Source of the DNA: Maribacter sp. HTCC2170
Lineage (GTDB): Bacteria; Bacteroidota; Bacteroidia; Flavobacteriales; Flavobacteriaceae
Direction of reading: 5' to 3'
Length of the DNA stretch: 64,000 bases
Assembly (NCBI RefSeq): GCF_000153165.2
Contig: NC_014472.1
Span: forward strand, 2,600,001 to 2,664,000
Position numbers and translations under genes: made by a program. This document shows positions 8,179 to 16,710 of the stretch, one piece after another (position 1 is the first letter of the stretch; each line of letters opens with the position of its first letter). Below the pieces are notes generated by a model. The model was not told the origin of the DNA, did not search any database, and was given only the letters and a program-made list of their open reading frames with translations.

Positions 8179-8742
8179 ACTAGTTATTTTTATTTCCTTT
8201 CTATACAAAAGAAGCAGTAGTCCAATTGCAAAGAGTACAACACTTAGTGTTACATAAACTCTATCGTCCCATATAAAATTAGCAACTCCTGCAAGAGTCG
8301 CCCCTGCCAAGGTCATAATAGAACCTATTGGATGACTTTTTATAAAACTCCAAGAATGAGTTGCTAATCCTGCAAATAATAAAGATGGTCCGATAATCAT
8401 AAAAGGGTACCATATCGCGGGAGTTTTGCTTAAATGTTGAAATAAGTTGCTCCTACCATCATAATCATCTCCAAAACTCCAAAATATAAAGTCAATAGTG
8501 CACATTCCGATATGTCCGATAACACCTAATATTGTTAAAAAGGATGCAATAGAATTAATTTTCCCTTTCGGGAATACAAAACAAAATGAAATCAAAAATG
8601 AAGCACCAATGAGATTTAACCAATGTGCAAAATCAATAGGCTTTAAGAAAAAATCAAAATCGGAAGCCATAGAAAATAATATGTGGCTAGTAACAAAAAA
8701 AAGTAATCCTATAACACAGAAAAATTTTAATCCTAATTTCAT
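8164..8742 (-). CDS. unknown membrane protein, about six TM segments
   Basis: 192 aa, almost entirely hydrophobic (segments near residues 5-25, 38-57, 65-85, 110-130, 140-158 and 163-182). I do not recognise a family. The last codons (SYNKA, stop) are written by the attC-like site itself: the stop lies 14 nt inside it, so the final residues depend on which recombination site follows the gene. The start is 13 nt from the preceding site. Confidence 0.7.
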   Translation of the reverse strand: MKLGLKFFCVIGLLFFVTSHILFSMASDFDFFLKPIDFAHWLNLIGASFLISFCFVFPKGKINSIASFLTILGVIGHIGMCTIDFIFWSFGDDYDGRSNLFQHLSKTPAIWYPFMIIGPSLLFAGLATHSWSFIKSHPIGSIMTLAGATLAGVANFIWDDRVYVTLSVVLFAIGLLLLLYRKEIKITSYNKA

Positions 8743-8755
8743 TTTTTTAATTTGT

Positions 8756-8806
8756 TAGAACGGTCTAGTATATGAACCGTTTTAATGGTTTATATACATT
8801 GTTGTA
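8756..8806 (-). repeat. attC-like site of the erythromycin-esterase cassette (51 bp, short family)
   Basis: Ends TAGAAC and GTTGTA. Stem GTATATGAACC with GGTTTATATAC (11 bp, one G.T on plus) closes loop GTTTTAAT. Spacers between core and stem are 6 and 3 nt. Almost the same as the site at 15521-15571. This short form shows the minimal structure most clearly: core, asymmetric spacer, stem, loop, stem, spacer, core. Confidence 0.78.
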
Positions 8807-8836
8807 TGCCGTTAATGCTTATTTCTAATTTACAGG

Positions 8837-10693
8837 TTATTCTATAATTGTTATTTCCACATTATCTATCCAAACCGTGCCAAAATCACGAAGATAAATT
8901 CCATAGTGTATCATATCCGCTTTTTCATCTACCTGAGCTTCAATTTCATAGATTTTCCAATTCCTTGAGTCCACACGATATTTGTCATGACTATCAAATA
9001 GTGGTGACATTACTTCATATGGATCGCTTGAGTGGTCAGGATCAATAGATAACCTAAAAAAGGCAAAGTTAGATTCAGTAACTTCCGTCTTAGCTGCCAA
9101 TTTAAGTCGTATGGTTTTACCTCCGTAAGGCGCGGCATCTATGTACTGCCTCAGACTGGCCGTAATTTCTCCATACTTTAAGCCTTCTACACGCTGTAAC
9201 ATGGCTGAGTGTTTCCCTTTATAAGGGTCTTCATCACTGACGATCATTTTTACTCCTAACCGCTCAAACTTAGACCATGCCACCCAGCCATCTGGAATAT
9301 CTCCAGGACGGTTGTTTTCAAAATCAGTATTGGTAGGCTCATGCAATTTATGAGGATTGAGCCAAATGTGATCATAGTCTGAATCATCAATATCAACTAC
9401 TGCTGAGGTTGAATCTAAATAGATAAGAGCGTCATAGGATTTTGCTAGATTATATGGCCAGTAGAAAGGTCGTTCTTCATTGAAACTCCCTCCAGAATGT
9501 CTCGTTCCACGTTCTTGATTAAACCAATCATAAACAACGCCTTTATCTTTTATTTTACTTAGATCAATAGCCACCAAGGGCATTTTTGTCTGCGCCATGG
9601 TGTGCTCAAAGAGTTCTGCAGGAGCCGGTCCTACAGAAAAATCATGGATTCCTTTTGAAGGAACACCTAAGTCTATGGCTCTAAAATCACCTTGGTTAAA
9701 GAAAAAACCAACTATTTTTAAATCATCGCCATACATTTTTTTCAGATTAAATCCCATGTGGTTGACACCTTCAAAAGAAGCATTGGATACATGTGTATTA
9801 TGTGCCCATGTTATCATCTTAGCATCCTTACCTTCATGATCCATAATCCATTTTAAATTCTGAGCCTGACCAAGATCCCTAACGTTATTGTAGTTTTCCA
9901 TTTCGTTCAAATTTGAATTGATTACAATTTCTACTTGTTGTGCATGCTGTTTAGCTAGTTTCCATTCTGTGTCACTGGAGTTTTGAACATATTGCTCCTT
10001 GTTTTTATCAAATGAATCCATCACAAGACTAATTTTTTGAACGGATGATGAATCGTAATCTTCAGGTATCCATTGCCGAATTCCGATAAATTCAGGATTT
10101 GAATAAGGTATTTCTAGTGTGCCTAGTTCTGGGCGAACTTTCTTTTCCAAGGCTGGGTCAACTTTAGCCAAGTATTCCAGCATAACTCTGACTGCTCTTT
10201 CTGGGTGCTGTGGGTCAAATCCATAGAGCTTAACTTTTTTCTTATGGTCAGGGTCTGCATTGTATTCGCGCATCCATACAATAAGGTCGAGAACTTCCTT
10301 AGTTTCCCATGACCACATATAAGTACCAGCTAGTGCTTTTTCAGGATCTCCTATGCCATCTACTACGTACCGATTGATATCGCGAGCTGCGCCAAAAGGA
10401 CATTCAAGTGCGAAAATGTTAAAGCCTTTTTTCTCTACCAGATATTCAATCATCCGATGTTTAAGTTGAAATACCTCGCGATTTCCGTGAGTAGGTTCGC
10501 CTAGGGATACGATACGAGCATCACCAATCATTTCACCGATTGGTAATAGGTCTTCAAATCCATTTCCAGGTTCTACACTGCTTATTTGAATTGCATTCTC
10601 AGATATCCATTCAGTCACGTGGTCTTCGGCTGATTTCTCAGCACAGGAAACCAATAATAGAAGGGCTAATAATAGGTTCGTTTTAACTGTCAT
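8837..10693 (-). CDS. erythromycin esterase family lipoprotein
   Basis: 618 aa. Lipoprotein signal ends at LLLVSC (Cys17). The erythromycin-esterase-like domain covers about residues 30-440: GEPTHGNRE (H69), ALECPFG (E97) and TWAHNTH (H298/H301) supply the His/Glu catalytic set of the Ere family. About 160 C-terminal residues form a beta-rich extra domain not found in classical EreA/EreB. Ere enzymes open the macrolide lactone; the wider family also contains succinoglycan-biosynthesis-type proteins, so resistance is possible but not shown. The ereA gene is known as an integron cassette in Proteobacteria, a suggestive parallel. Start lies 33 nt from the preceding attC-like site. Confidence 0.85.
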   Translation of the reverse strand: MTVKTNLLLALLLLVSCAEKSAEDHVTEWISENAIQISSVEPGNGFEDLLPIGEMIGDARIVSLGEPTHGNREVFQLKHRMIEYLVEKKGFNIFALECPFGAARDINRYVVDGIGDPEKALAGTYMWSWETKEVLDLIVWMREYNADPDHKKKVKLYGFDPQHPERAVRVMLEYLAKVDPALEKKVRPELGTLEIPYSNPEFIGIRQWIPEDYDSSSVQKISLVMDSFDKNKEQYVQNSSDTEWKLAKQHAQQVEIVINSNLNEMENYNNVRDLGQAQNLKWIMDHEGKDAKMITWAHNTHVSNASFEGVNHMGFNLKKMYGDDLKIVGFFFNQGDFRAIDLGVPSKGIHDFSVGPAPAELFEHTMAQTKMPLVAIDLSKIKDKGVVYDWFNQERGTRHSGGSFNEERPFYWPYNLAKSYDALIYLDSTSAVVDIDDSDYDHIWLNPHKLHEPTNTDFENNRPGDIPDGWVAWSKFERLGVKMIVSDEDPYKGKHSAMLQRVEGLKYGEITASLRQYIDAAPYGGKTIRLKLAAKTEVTESNFAFFRLSIDPDHSSDPYEVMSPLFDSHDKYRVDSRNWKIYEIEAQVDEKADMIHYGIYLRDFGTVWIDNVEITIIE

Positions 10694-10726
10694 TAATATT
10701 AAACTATCGGATTGTACTTAATGGCA

Positions 10727-10849
10727 TACAACGTGTTCGTGTATGGCTTGTGCCGTTTTAGGGTTTGAGTGAGTTACACAAAATTTATATAATTTAAAGA
10801 TAGATAAATTTTAGTGTATGCAGAGGCATGGGCTATACGCGTTGTTGTG
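10727..10849 (-). repeat. attC-like site of the VIT1-transporter cassette (123 bp)
   Basis: Ends TACAAC and GTTGTG. Arms CGTGTATGGCTTGTGCC and GGCATGGGCTATACGCG form a 17-bp stem in which all five non-Watson-Crick positions are G.T on the plus strand and A.C on the minus strand. Terminal sequences match the site at 3278-3404. Confidence 0.75.
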
Positions 10850-10858
10850 TGTAGTTTT

Positions 10859-11575
10859 TTAACCAACATTTACATTAAACAAATATCCCACTAAAGCAGT
10901 CAATCCCATTGCCACAGTTCCCCAGAATGTAATACGAAGAATTGCTTTTCCAATACCAGAGCCACCCGCTTTGGCTGCCAATGCTCCCAAAATTATTAGA
11001 AAAAACAGTGCAAAACCGTACAATGAATATTCCATACTCTCTAATGGAAGAAAGAGAGTGACAAGAAAAGGAAGTAAACCGCCTACTGTAAATGCTCCTC
11101 CGGACGCCAATGCAGCTTGCATAGGCTTGGCTTGACTAATTTCATTAATTCCCAATTCGTCCCTAACATGAGCTCCTAATGCATCGTGTTCGGTTAATTC
11201 TTCAGCCACTTTTCTGGCAGTTTCTTTTTTCAGACCTCTTTTTTCATAAATTTCCGCTAGTCTTTGTAATTCGATTTCGGGCATTTCTTTTAGTTCTTGC
11301 TTTTCACGTTCAATGTCGGCTTTTTCGACATCTGTTTGTGAGCTTACTGAAACATATTCCCCAGCTGCCATTGATAAGGCGCCAGCAACTAAACCTGCTA
11401 ATGTTGCCAAAATCACTGGTTCTCTAATATTACTCGCAGCAGCGACACCAATCGCAATACTCGCAGTTGACAAAATTCCATCATTAGCTCCTAGGACAGC
11501 AGCTCTTAACCAATTGCTTCTTTGAATATAATGTGGATCTAAATAATCATCTATTTCCTCTAATTTTTCTGCCAT
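10859..11575 (-). CDS. VIT1/CCC1 family iron/manganese transporter
   Basis: 238 aa. SNWLRAAVLGANDGILSTAS near residue 19 is the conserved first helix of the VIT1/CCC1 family. A second conserved stretch is GALSMAAGEYVSVSSQTDVE. It is followed by the cytosolic helical metal-binding region rich in Glu (about 85-140) and three C-terminal membrane segments. The family moves Fe2+ or Mn2+ out of the cytoplasm. Intact, normal length. Starts 23 nt from the preceding attC-like site. Confidence 0.9.
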   Translation of the reverse strand: MAEKLEEIDDYLDPHYIQRSNWLRAAVLGANDGILSTASIAIGVAAASNIREPVILATLAGLVAGALSMAAGEYVSVSSQTDVEKADIEREKQELKEMPEIELQRLAEIYEKRGLKKETARKVAEELTEHDALGAHVRDELGINEISQAKPMQAALASGGAFTVGGLLPFLVTLFLPLESMEYSLYGFALFFLIILGALAAKAGGSGIGKAILRITFWGTVAMGLTALVGYLFNVNVG

Positions 11576-11598
11576 CTATACTGTTTATTCAAATTACA

Positions 11599-11793
11599 CA
11601 CAACCGCTTGAGCTAAGCGTAGTGCGGAGGCAAGGAAACTTTTCGTTTCCGTCTGCCGACGAAGCTAAAGCTTACTGTTTAGTTTTATTTTTTCTTGTCC
11701 AAAGCTAAATCCATAAGATTTAGCGACTTTATAAATATAAACAGACCTTTAGATTTCGCCCTAAAGTCCGCATTACGTTTAGGTTTTGTTGTG
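11599..11793 (-). repeat. attC-like site of the DUF6090 cassette (195 bp, long family)
   Basis: Ends CACAAC and GTTGTG. Arms CTAAGCGTAGTGCGGA and TCCGCATTACGTTTAG pair with two G.T wobbles on the plus strand. The central T-rich block matches those at 6851-7043 and 14013-14205. Its arms also resemble the attI-like hairpin at 16728-16753. Confidence 0.73.
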
Positions 11794-11799
11794 CTTTCG

Positions 11800-12543
11800 T
11801 TATTTTTCTAATTCTTTTTCAATATCGGTTTTTAATTGGTTTAAAGTCGTTCTAATTTGCTTTAATTGCAATATATATTCATCGTATTTTTTCTGTTGAA
11901 TATCCAAAACCCAAAGAAAATCTTGATTGTTTAAAATATCAATTTCTTTTAGATTAAAGTGAAGATTTTTGCTGCCGTCTTTATGAAGAATAGGAATGAG
12001 GTTTAGGGATTTATGTTCAAATTTTGAAATTTTAGGTTTACTTTCATCGTATAGAATATTGGATGAATGAGTATATAACGGAAGTTTTACTGTGTAGGCG
12101 TTATTGATTGCTGTTCTTAAGGAATCGTTACTAACAATATCTAGCCCAGAGGATTTTAGGTCTTCAAATGGGCCATTGTCAAACCTTAAAAAGATATCTT
12201 GACTCATATTCGTATAAAAGTCGATGAAGAGCGAATCCTTGGTTTCTTTTTTGTCAAAAATATGGCTGAAAAGACTATCTAGGCCTCTTTTTTTTCTTTC
12301 AATCCTAGGGCCAGAAAAACTTTCATAAGCTTTTAGGTCCGAATTTATGGATGTAAGAAGCTCTTTTAGAATGACTGTTTCTTTATTTTTTATTTTGCGT
12401 TTTTCATTCCAATTATTTATACTTAAAGCAATTAAAATTCCAATAACAACAAGGATTATTTCTCCAATGGCATATTTAAAATACTTCCCGGTTTTATTTT
12501 TTTCCATAAGGTCGTAGCGGATTTTTCTGAAGAATTTTATCAT
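11800..12543 (-). CDS. DUF6090 family membrane-anchored protein
   Basis: 247 aa. The N-terminus (MIKFFRKIRYDLMEKNKTGK, then YFKYAIGEIILVVIGILIAL) is diagnostic of a flavobacterial family with one membrane segment followed by a long helical periplasmic or cytosolic tail. NNWNE follows the membrane segment. Function is unknown for the family; paralogues are often numerous in Flavobacteriia. The tail is Lys/Glu-rich and predicted coiled coil near the C-terminus. Cassette start 25 nt upstream of the ATG. Confidence 0.8.
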   Translation of the reverse strand: MIKFFRKIRYDLMEKNKTGKYFKYAIGEIILVVIGILIALSINNWNEKRKIKNKETVILKELLTSINSDLKAYESFSGPRIERKKRGLDSLFSHIFDKKETKDSLFIDFYTNMSQDIFLRFDNGPFEDLKSSGLDIVSNDSLRTAINNAYTVKLPLYTHSSNILYDESKPKISKFEHKSLNLIPILHKDGSKNLHFNLKEIDILNNQDFLWVLDIQQKKYDEYILQLKQIRTTLNQLKTDIEKELEK

Positions 12544-12568
12544 TGGTTAGCGGTTAGTCATAATGAAG

Positions 12569-12696
12569 CACAACGGTTAGTATATGCAAAGTAGGCGATT
12601 GAGGGCTTCGAACCTATTGGACAGTTACGAAGTTGAAGCGGGTTGCAACCTTTGAATTTACTACTGTTACGCCTATTTTGTATATACATTGTTAGA
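12569..12696 (-). repeat. attC-like site of the alpha/beta-hydrolase cassette (128 bp)
   Basis: Ends CACAAC and GTTAGA, clearly not matching each other. Arms GTATATGCAAAGTAGGCG and CGCCTATTTTGTATATAC form an 18-bp stem whose only two non-canonical pairs are G.T on the plus strand. The termini match the 51-bp family, so this is a long-loop version of it. The hydrolase stop codon lies inside. Confidence 0.75.
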
Positions 12697-13980
12697 AACA
12701 GTATTTATCCAATCTTCTATCGTTCCCAAATAATCAGGATGCAATTTAGACCAATAAGGAAAATCGCTTTCTCCAATTTTATACATTGAATGAGAGGCTC
12801 CTTCTAATAACACGTTTTTATAATTATCATTATCTGATTTTGCTAGTGCCGCTGAAATGATTTCATGACTATTTGCTGGTATTATTTCATCCCTTGTCCC
12901 TTGCAGAATCAAGATTGGTTGTTTTGTTCTTTGAAAATAAGAAATAGGACTGTAGAGAAGTTTTTTATCTATTTGAACTTCATCCAGATTTGGCACCCAT
13001 ACATTGGCAAACCATGAATTAGATTTTGCATTATCTATGGCCTTTTCTAAATCTGTTCTGGATAGTTTACCTGCTATAAATTCAAAAACCTTTCGTTGAA
13101 ATTTGGTTGCGGCTTCAATTTCATTTCCGATTGTTTCTGCATTTCTATTTTTCCAATAATTTAAATCGCTTTCGAGCAATGAAACTCCGGGGCAACTTAC
13201 GGCAACACCATATTCTAGACTTTCTAATTCATTTAAGACATACGGTATTTTAGTAGCTCCTTGGCTACTACCTTTAATTCCAATGTTCGTAAGTGAAATA
13301 CCTGTCTTATCAGAAAAAAACTTGATTGCATTGATATCATCCTCCACAAGTTCCTCAATCGTAGCTATTTGCCAATCGCCTTCCGAATTTCCAGTCCCTC
13401 TTTTGTCATAATGAAACGTTGTAAATCCCCTTTGTGCAAATAGCTTAGCCTCTGCTCTTGAGGCACTCCGGTCTGCATTGCCAGATGAAGTCAGAATTAC
13501 TATTCCCTTATTCCCTTCATTTTTAGGATACCAAATAGTTCCATTTATTTTTAATTCATTGGATTCGAAACTAACATCCTCATTTTTGGGGTTTTGGTTA
13601 TTACTTGGCAATTCCTTTTCTAAAGTGTAAGGAACTGTAATTGAGTCTACAGTAAGAGCTCCCTGAAGTTTGCTGTTATCTTCAATCCATTTGTTTCTGA
13701 AAGAGTAAGTATAAAAATCACTTTGCAATTTAAAATTTATAGAATCACCCATTGATTCGATACCTTGAAAAGGAATACGATTTGCATTTTGTTCTAAACT
13801 CGTAAATAAAACATTGAAACTGACAGAATCTCGCTCTATTTCGAATAGTATCTTATCGGAAAAGTTACCATGTTTAAATATTCCGCTAAAGTTCCCTGTC
13901 TTTTCATCATTTTTAATTCCCGAATTGGGATCACAAGAAAATATTCCAAATGCAATGAAGACGATTATTATCCTTTTCAT
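12673..13980 (-). CDS. alpha/beta hydrolase lipoprotein
   Basis: 435 aa. Signal ends at FGIFSC (Cys16), so it is a probable lipoprotein. A beta-rich N-terminal domain (about 28-130) precedes an alpha/beta hydrolase fold: the nucleophile elbow is GIKGSSQGA, the acid is in LQGTRDEIIP and the catalytic His in GASHSM. HYDKRGTGNSEGDW is the usual strand-4 region. Likely an esterase or peptidase-like enzyme in the periplasm; substrate unknown. The last residues (NNVYTK) and the stop are encoded by the attC-like site. Confidence 0.83.
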   Translation of the reverse strand: MKRIIIVFIAFGIFSCDPNSGIKNDEKTGNFSGIFKHGNFSDKILFEIERDSVSFNVLFTSLEQNANRIPFQGIESMGDSINFKLQSDFYTYSFRNKWIEDNSKLQGALTVDSITVPYTLEKELPSNNQNPKNEDVSFESNELKINGTIWYPKNEGNKGIVILTSSGNADRSASRAEAKLFAQRGFTTFHYDKRGTGNSEGDWQIATIEELVEDDINAIKFFSDKTGISLTNIGIKGSSQGATKIPYVLNELESLEYGVAVSCPGVSLLESDLNYWKNRNAETIGNEIEAATKFQRKVFEFIAGKLSRTDLEKAIDNAKSNSWFANVWVPNLDEVQIDKKLLYSPISYFQRTKQPILILQGTRDEIIPANSHEIISAALAKSDNDNYKNVLLEGASHSMYKIGESDFPYWSKLHPDYLGTIEDWINTVSNNVYTK

Positions 13981-14012
13981 ATGTTAAGTATTTAATTTCA
14001 TGTTATATTGTT

Positions 14013-14205
14013 TCTAACGGTTGAGCTATGAACAGTACGGGAGCAAGTTAGCACTTGCATTCCGCCACGCAATTAGCCAAACCTTTTTGTTTTGCTTTTT
14101 CTTTTTTTATTTAACGCTAAATCCAAAAGATTTGGCGGTGTTCGTTGATATACCAGGTTTATATCTTAAGCAGCCAAGCCCGTATTGTTTATAGGTTGTG
14201 TTGTA
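14013..14205 (-). repeat. attC-like site of the cupin cassette (193 bp, long family)
   Basis: Ends TCTAAC and GTTGTA (not matching each other). Arms TATGAACAGTACGGG and CCCGTATTGTTTATA are identical to those at 6851-7043, while the interior has diverged. Two G.T wobbles on the plus strand. Confidence 0.72.
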
Positions 14206-14234
14206 CGCTGGCATTTCCGTCCGAGTGTGTTATT

Positions 14235-14711
14235 TCAATTACTTTTTAGTTTTTCAGCTACTTCATCATAATATTCCTGTGTAACTACTTCAGTCCAAGA
14301 AGTTGGTTTTCCACCACCATATAAAGCCAAATACGTTACATCACTGAACTTGGTAGAAGAATGCCAATGTTCGATGTCTTTCTCACATTTAATTACATCG
14401 CCTTTTTTCAAAATTACAGGCTCATTTCCTTTCTCCTGATAATAGGCTTCTCCCTCTACAATTATTAAGACTTGCGCTGTTCCATGTTTATGCCAGTCCA
14501 AGGTTGAGTTGGCTTTAAAAGTTGCTTTTGTAATATTATAACCCAATTCCTCATCATCGTGGATAATAGCATTCAACCAAGCTTCTCCGATATAATGAGT
14601 ATTTGGTGCTTTTGTTCCCTCCGTTAAATAGGAGGATACCTTGTAATCTGAGTTTTGGGAAAATACAGATACAGAGGTTAAAATTAATAGGAGGAAAATT
14701 GATTTTTTCAT
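14235..14711 (-). CDS. secreted cupin domain protein
   Basis: 158 aa from the ATG at 14711 (MKKSIFLLLILTSVSVFSQ, a clear signal peptide). A longer in-frame start at 14807 lies inside the attC-like site and is rejected. The cupin core holds metal ligands in LDWHKHGTAQVLIIVEGEAY and a second His in DIEHWHSS. Single-domain cupins bind metals and act as dioxygenases, isomerases or binding proteins; the family resembles carboxymuconolactone-decarboxylase-associated cupins but substrate is unknown. The gene lies in its own cassette with a 48-nt leader. Confidence 0.82.
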   Translation of the reverse strand: MKKSIFLLLILTSVSVFSQNSDYKVSSYLTEGTKAPNTHYIGEAWLNAIIHDDEELGYNITKATFKANSTLDWHKHGTAQVLIIVEGEAYYQEKGNEPVILKKGDVIKCEKDIEHWHSSTKFSDVTYLALYGGGKPTSWTEVVTQEYYDEVAEKLKSN

Positions 14712-14759
14712 TTTCTTGATGTTATATATTTCTTGTTTGTTCCGATTTTCATGCTTGCG

Positions 14760-14889
14760 TACCACGGTTGGGCTAAGGTTCGTTGCTGTGATTCGTCCGA
14801 AGGACAATCCAGCCGAACCTAAAGATAGCTTTTTGCGCGTGATTTCCGTTTAGGAAATCCGCAAGCAATGAATTATAGGCTTTGTTGTG
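14760..14889 (-). repeat. attC-like site of the unknown-lipoprotein cassette (130 bp)
   Basis: Right end GTTGTG; left end is TACCAC, the only site where the AAC core has changed. The body is nearly identical to 8049-8178 (a handful of differences in 130 nt), although the flanking genes are unrelated. Confidence 0.73.
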
Positions 14890-14890
14890 T

Positions 14891-15469
14891 TTAGTGTTTT
14901 TGTTCCAAATTAGTCAATTCCTGTCCTCGTTCTGAATCCACTCTAAATAGTTCATATTTGCTTTGAAAGGCCGTTGCTCCGTCCTGGTACATATCCATCC
15001 AAACTTTAATACCAGAATCGGTTTTCATTAAATGGTAACCATGCATGTGTAATTCATCATGAGTCTTTGTATTACCTACTTCTCCAACACAAAGGAAATT
15101 AAGGTCACCTTCGTCTTCTGAAGTAACTGCTATAAGATTCGGTTGATTCTGTAATTGACAAAAATGATTAGCTCGTAAAATTCCATTGTCAAGATTATAA
15201 ACCGTTAACATTTCTGTTGGAATATCGGTTCTTAATCGTTCAATTATTACTTTATCCCTTGCACTTAAAATATATTCAAATCCGTATGTGCTTTGGTCAC
15301 CATCAAGTACAGCAATCCATTTTCCTTCGAGCCCATTGAGAAACTTCATCGCATCTTCAGTATTCGTAAGAGAATTTTGGATTTCAGATTGTTTATTGGT
15401 ACAACCATAAAAACTTAAGAGGATTGTAAGAATGGCGAAATATAGTATTCCATATTTTTTGGTTTTCAT
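14891..15469 (-). CDS. unknown lipoprotein (192 aa)
   Basis: Signal ends at LSFYGC (Cys22), predicting lipidation. The mature part begins with a coil (NSLTNTEDAMKFLNGLEGKW) followed by a beta-rich domain with GLEGKWIAVLDG at its start, in the style of small lipocalin-like or DUF1579-type folds. HMHGYHLM and WMDMYQDG are the most distinctive later motifs. I cannot name the family with confidence. The stop is 1 nt from its attC-like site. Confidence 0.7.
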   Translation of the reverse strand: MKTKKYGILYFAILTILLSFYGCTNKQSEIQNSLTNTEDAMKFLNGLEGKWIAVLDGDQSTYGFEYILSARDKVIIERLRTDIPTEMLTVYNLDNGILRANHFCQLQNQPNLIAVTSEDEGDLNFLCVGEVGNTKTHDELHMHGYHLMKTDSGIKVWMDMYQDGATAFQSKYELFRVDSERGQELTNLEQKH

Positions 15470-15520
15470 AGTTTGGTTTATGAATTAATAATTCAATTTA
15501 GTAGATTTTGTCACATTAAA

Positions 15521-15571
15521 CACAACGGTCTTGTATATGAGCCGTTTTAATGGCTCATATACTTTGTTGGC
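15521..15571 (-). repeat. attC-like site of the serine-hydrolase cassette (51 bp, short family)
   Basis: Ends CACAAC and GTTGGC (not matching each other). Perfect 11-bp stem GTATATGAGCC / GGCTCATATAC with loop GTTTTAAT. Spacers are 6 and 3 nt. This is the first attC-like site after the recombinase end. The serine-hydrolase stop codon lies inside it. Confidence 0.78.
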
Positions 15572-16700
15572 AGCAGTTTTTAAAATATTCATCAATTATT
15601 GTATATGCTTTATCCACTAGATTTTCTTTAAATAGGATATCGTTATTAGTAAAAATCACAATGGTAAGCGGTCTTTCAAATTCAAAAATAGACCAGTTGT
15701 TAACCCCATAATATAATCCAGCCGATACAGCCATATCGTCAAACACTTCCCATCCCATGGCATACGAAGAATTTTTTCCTTTTAAAGTTCTCATGTCTTC
15801 AGAGTGTAATTCAATATTCATCGAAATCGGTTTGAATATTAAATCATGGAACTCTGGCGTTAATATTTTCTTATCCCGAAGTGCTTCAACATATTTACTA
15901 TAATCTTCAAGATTTGTATAAATGCCTCCAGCTCCAACAAGGTCATCAACAACTTGACCCTCCATGGTTTGCCAGTTCAATAGACTATCCCTTTCATAAC
16001 ATAAGGCCTTCTCTTTTATGATTTGTGATGCTGACATATCGATAAATGAAGTTGAATTCATTCCAATTGGATTAAATATTTCATTTTGCATAAATTCACG
16101 AAATGAAGTGTCTGAAACAATTTCAATAATTCTAGTAAGGACATAATACCCTCCGTTATTATATTCAAATTTGCTGCCTGGTTTGAAATTCAAGCTGTCA
16201 TTTTTAGAATACCATTCAATTGCATCCTTATTACTAGGAAAATTTGAAGATTCCCAATGGTCTTCAAAAACATATTCCACGTCCTGAATACCAGAAGTAT
16301 GAGAAATCAGTTGATTAATCGTAACATCTCTAAATACTGGATACGGAATATATTTATAGACAGAGTCCTTCAAATCTAGCTTTCCCTGTTCTAGTAAGCG
16401 TAAAATACCTAATGCTGTGAACTGTTTAGCAAGGGAACCAGACCTCATGTTAGTAGTTGCTTTTATAGGTAGACTTTTATTTAAATCGCTCAATCCATAA
16501 CCATTGGTAATTATTTTTTTTCCTTCGAAGGAGACTAGTATTGCCGCCCCTGGAGTATTATCATTGAAATATTGATTAAATAATGAGTCTATTTTTACTT
16601 CAAGCAGTCCATGGTCAATAGTTGAATCAGTTTCTTTCTTCTTTACTTCTCCACAAGAAATCAAATACAATCCTGCAAGTATGTATAGTATATATTTCAT
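15555..16700 (-). CDS. serine hydrolase, beta-lactamase-like lipoprotein
   Basis: 381 aa. Lipobox ends at LYLISC (Cys16). The class C beta-lactamase/DD-peptidase-like fold carries the SxxK motif in RSGSLAKQF (S89, K92), the YxN motif as YNN at Y180, and NQLISHTSGIQD. The third motif (HxG/KTG) is not obvious, as is usual for esterase-like members. It probably cleaves a D-peptide or ester in the periplasm; beta-lactamase activity is not implied. This is the first cassette next to the attI-like site, so it should be the most recently inserted one if the system follows integron rules. Confidence 0.82.
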   Translation of the reverse strand: MKYILYILAGLYLISCGEVKKKETDSTIDHGLLEVKIDSLFNQYFNDNTPGAAILVSFEGKKIITNGYGLSDLNKSLPIKATTNMRSGSLAKQFTALGILRLLEQGKLDLKDSVYKYIPYPVFRDVTINQLISHTSGIQDVEYVFEDHWESSNFPSNKDAIEWYSKNDSLNFKPGSKFEYNNGGYYVLTRIIEIVSDTSFREFMQNEIFNPIGMNSTSFIDMSASQIIKEKALCYERDSLLNWQTMEGQVVDDLVGAGGIYTNLEDYSKYVEALRDKKILTPEFHDLIFKPISMNIELHSEDMRTLKGKNSSYAMGWEVFDDMAVSAGLYYGVNNWSIFEFERPLTIVIFTNNDILFKENLVDKAYTIIDEYFKNCCQQSI

Positions 16701-16710
16701 TAATTAGTCA

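Noticed and set aside
14712-14807. Longer start for the cupin gene
   Set aside because: The extension lies inside the attC-like site; the internal ATG opens directly on a signal peptide.
287-15571. Repeats as MITEs, REP/BIME elements or CRISPR
   Set aside because: One copy per gap, fixed orientation, ends matching across genes rather than within repeats, and no target-site duplications seen. No regular short direct repeats with spacers as in CRISPR.
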